In this document: positions 62,557-64,000 of the stretch, piece after piece | Position numbering within the stretch: position 1 is the first letter of the stretch | How the letters are laid out: every line of letters starts with the position of its first letter | NCBI GenBank assembly: GCA_032622095.1 | Contig: CP136065.1 | Location: 242,895,530-242,959,529 of the forward strand | Reading direction: 5' to 3' | DNA length: 64,000 bases | From: Siphonodentalium dalli | Taxonomy: Eukaryota > Mollusca > Scaphopoda > Gadilida > Siphonodentaliidae | Notes under the pieces: model-generated | The model's input: the letters and a program-made list of their open reading frames with translations, nothing else | Database searches by the model: none | Told to the model about the DNA's origin: nothing | Made by a program: the position numbers and the translations under genes

Positions 62557-63030
62557 TATTTATTTCAACCCACGTTATAATGTGCTATGTAAACAATCAC
62601 AAGAACGGCAAGAAAAATCGCAATGCTACGATATCACACACAGCAAAGTGTGCAGTCAAACGGGAAACCAAGATGGTCACGGTAGTTTGAAGTATTAAAG
62701 ATATTTATTATTATCGCCGTAGAAAAAAGAGCGTTTTTACGCATAAAGACACGTATGGAGAAGATCGGGTCTATTTGCTATTCGGTGATCGGAATATTAT
62801 TTGTTCGTGTATGAAGGGAATTAGACACGACCTATATTTATTTTAACCCTCGTACCAACGTATGGTATGAACATGACACGAACGACAAAGGAGTTATCTG
62901 AATGTTACCATAGCACAACCAACCTTATACATAGGAAACAAGACGACCGTGGTGGGTGTTACGGGTATGTTAAAGATCGTTTATTCTTGGCGGCGTGAAA
63001 AGGAGCGTTTCGATGCGCACAATGACGGCG
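62557..63030. repeat. Diverged ~276-bp tandem sub-repeats within the arm
   Basis: TTTATTTCAACCCACG (62,557) and TTTATTTTAACCCTCG (62,835) begin two diverged units. Each ends with a TTTATTNTT-GGCG-GAAAA-GAGCGTTT block (about 62,705 and 62,980). A third weaker block lies near 62,273. The left arm has the mirror image. Confidence 0.65.
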
Positions 63031-63230
63031 TTTAACTGTTGTTCAGATCATTGTTGAGGATAGGACTTAACAAACCCCCCAAGCTTGTTGCCCAGTCCTC
63101 TTTTTAACATTTAATAATTATATGTAATCTCTGTGTATTTTTGTAATTTTGTTCTTTTTAGTTAAAATAATATATTGTTTAGACTAGATCTGGCGGTTAT
63201 CACCCGGATACTTTCCTTTCCATCAGCATC

Positions 63231-63499
63231 ATGAGCAGTGACGAAGGAACACTTTATCATCAATGGCCACCCTTCCCGTCCCCTGCGTCCGAAGTAGTAG
63301 CACAGGTAAAACAATTTGGCTTCCAACATAACTTCAGGTGAACAATCACTATTTCCAAAGTTTGTTAATGCCCCCCTCCTCGATGATCGGCTTGTGTTTT
63401 GATTTACAGTTATTTGATTTAAAGATCTTACATCTTGCTGTGAATGTTGTTAGATGTAGTGAATTCCTTATCCTTAATCATGTCGAAAGGACGGTTTAG
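63231..63499 (+). CDS. Two-exon 54-codon ORF, right arm
   Basis: Exon 1 (63,231-63,305) starts MSSDEGTLYHQWP and ends CACAG-GTAAAA. Exon 2 (63,410-63,499) follows TTGATTTACAG and reads LFDLKILHLAVNVVRC, SEFLILNHVERTV, stop. Compared with the left arm the changes are D/E, P/S, I/V and H/N plus one silent. The two copies point away from each other, 6.7 kb between start codons. Confidence 0.45.
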
Positions 63500-63580
63500 C
63501 GGCGACTGTGATATATACATGTGCAATGCTGCCCTGGTTCCTATGTAAATGTAAATATCGCATGTTTGTTGCCAAACAAG

Positions 63581-63912
63581 GGGTCACATGACCGATCACC
63601 TGACTGCCACGAAATATGAGAACATTAAAAATATATATCATTCCTATGGACTCAATTCTAAGCGAGAAAATAAATATTAGTGTAGTGCTTACTTACCATG
63701 GATGTTTAAAATAAATATTAGTGTAGTGCTTACTTACCATGGATGTTTAAAATAAATATTAGTGTAGTGCTTACTTGCCATGGATGTTTAAAATAAATAT
63801 TAGTGTAGTGCTTACTTACCATGGATGTTTAAAATAAATATTAGTGTAGTGCTTACTTACCATGGATGTTTAAAATAAATATTAGTGTAGTGCTTACTTA
63901 CCATGGATGTTT
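63581..63912. repeat. Insertion in right arm with 41-bp minisatellite
   Basis: Absent from the left arm. Starts GGGTCACATGACCGATC (palindromic GGTCA-CA-TGACC) and contains six 41-bp units (phased at 63,680, 63,721, 63,762, 63,803, 63,844, 63,885) with AGTGTAGTGCTTACTTACC and ATGGATGTTTAAAATAAAT. Read on the minus strand every unit has ATG-GTAAGT, a perfect splice donor; one unit has TTGCC instead. Confidence 0.92.
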
Positions 63913-63973
63913 AAAATTCGCATACAACACGTCTTCAGTCCTTGTTAACGAACAAAACATACCAAATAAATCG

Positions 63974-64000
63974 ATGTTTGTTTTCGTCAGCGAAGGACGT
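63974..64000 (+). CDS. Start of the right-arm copy of the 55,826 ORF (partial)
   Basis: Nine codons, MFVFVSEGR, identical to the left-arm ORF, then the window ends. It lies downstream of the 54-codon ORF in the same orientation, as on the left. Confidence 0.35.

Larger units (their letters stand above)
62337..64000. repeat. Inverted duplication, right arm
   Basis: Reverse complement of 56,087-57,423, beginning CAGTTGGTGGGAAATC. It is about 327 bp longer than the left arm because of an insertion at 63,581-63,912. The arm runs off the window. Confidence 0.93.

Noticed and set aside
63581-63595. GGTCACATGACC as a nuclear-receptor site
   Set aside because: The palindrome is real, but the spacing is 2 rather than 3 and a single site can occur by chance.

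Overview
The window looks like nuclear DNA from an invertebrate animal, most likely a bivalve or other mollusc. It is AT-rich, holds spliced genes with GT-AG introns, a decayed Helitron, a long satellite array, and short non-autonomous elements carrying GGGCCATAACTC and ACGGACGGACGG motifs that I recall from bivalve genomes (memory, not a search). No bacterial operon, rRNA, tRNA or CRISPR array was seen.

Layout. (1) 1-30,629: an uninterrupted satellite of about 37 monomers of 817-827 bp, with shared private variants that reveal 2-, 3- and 6-monomer higher-order repeats. (2) 30,630-30,688: a pure TA run joining the satellite to (3) 30,690-34,737: a minus-strand Helitron Rep-helicase pseudogene cut off inside its helicase domain at the TA run. 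(4) 34,835-40,107: a tandem duplication (2.76 kb and 2.51 kb copies), each with three palindromic hairpins and a MITE-like element, followed by two related elements to about 40,850. (5) 42,317-49,548: the most interesting locus. A seven-exon plus-strand gene of an uncharacterised invertebrate family (DUF6589-like, from memory) is interleaved with a minus-strand five-exon gene that encodes a MADS (SRF/MEF2-type) DNA-binding domain and a PHD-like zinc finger. Exons of each gene lie in introns of the other. Both show only apparent one-base deletions and no nonsense substitutions. (6) 49,900-53,070: a 30-bp minisatellite, a MITE-like patch, a degenerate 140-bp tandem repeat and two weak exon-like ORFs. 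(7) 55,826-64,000: a large imperfect inverted duplication. Each arm has an outward-pointing two-exon 54-codon ORF and the start of a second ORF. The left arm is interrupted by about 2 kb containing a C2H2 zinc-finger ORF and direct repeats packed with a GGAAACGGAACATT motif; the right arm by a 41-bp minisatellite.

How parts work together: the Helitron is dead and no transposase in the window is clearly active. The DUF6589-like protein keeps three acidic residues in contexts that could form a DDE-type active site (inference). Paired with a MADS/PHD protein on the opposite strand it could be a two-gene mobile or domesticated system, but no terminal repeats were found around the pair.
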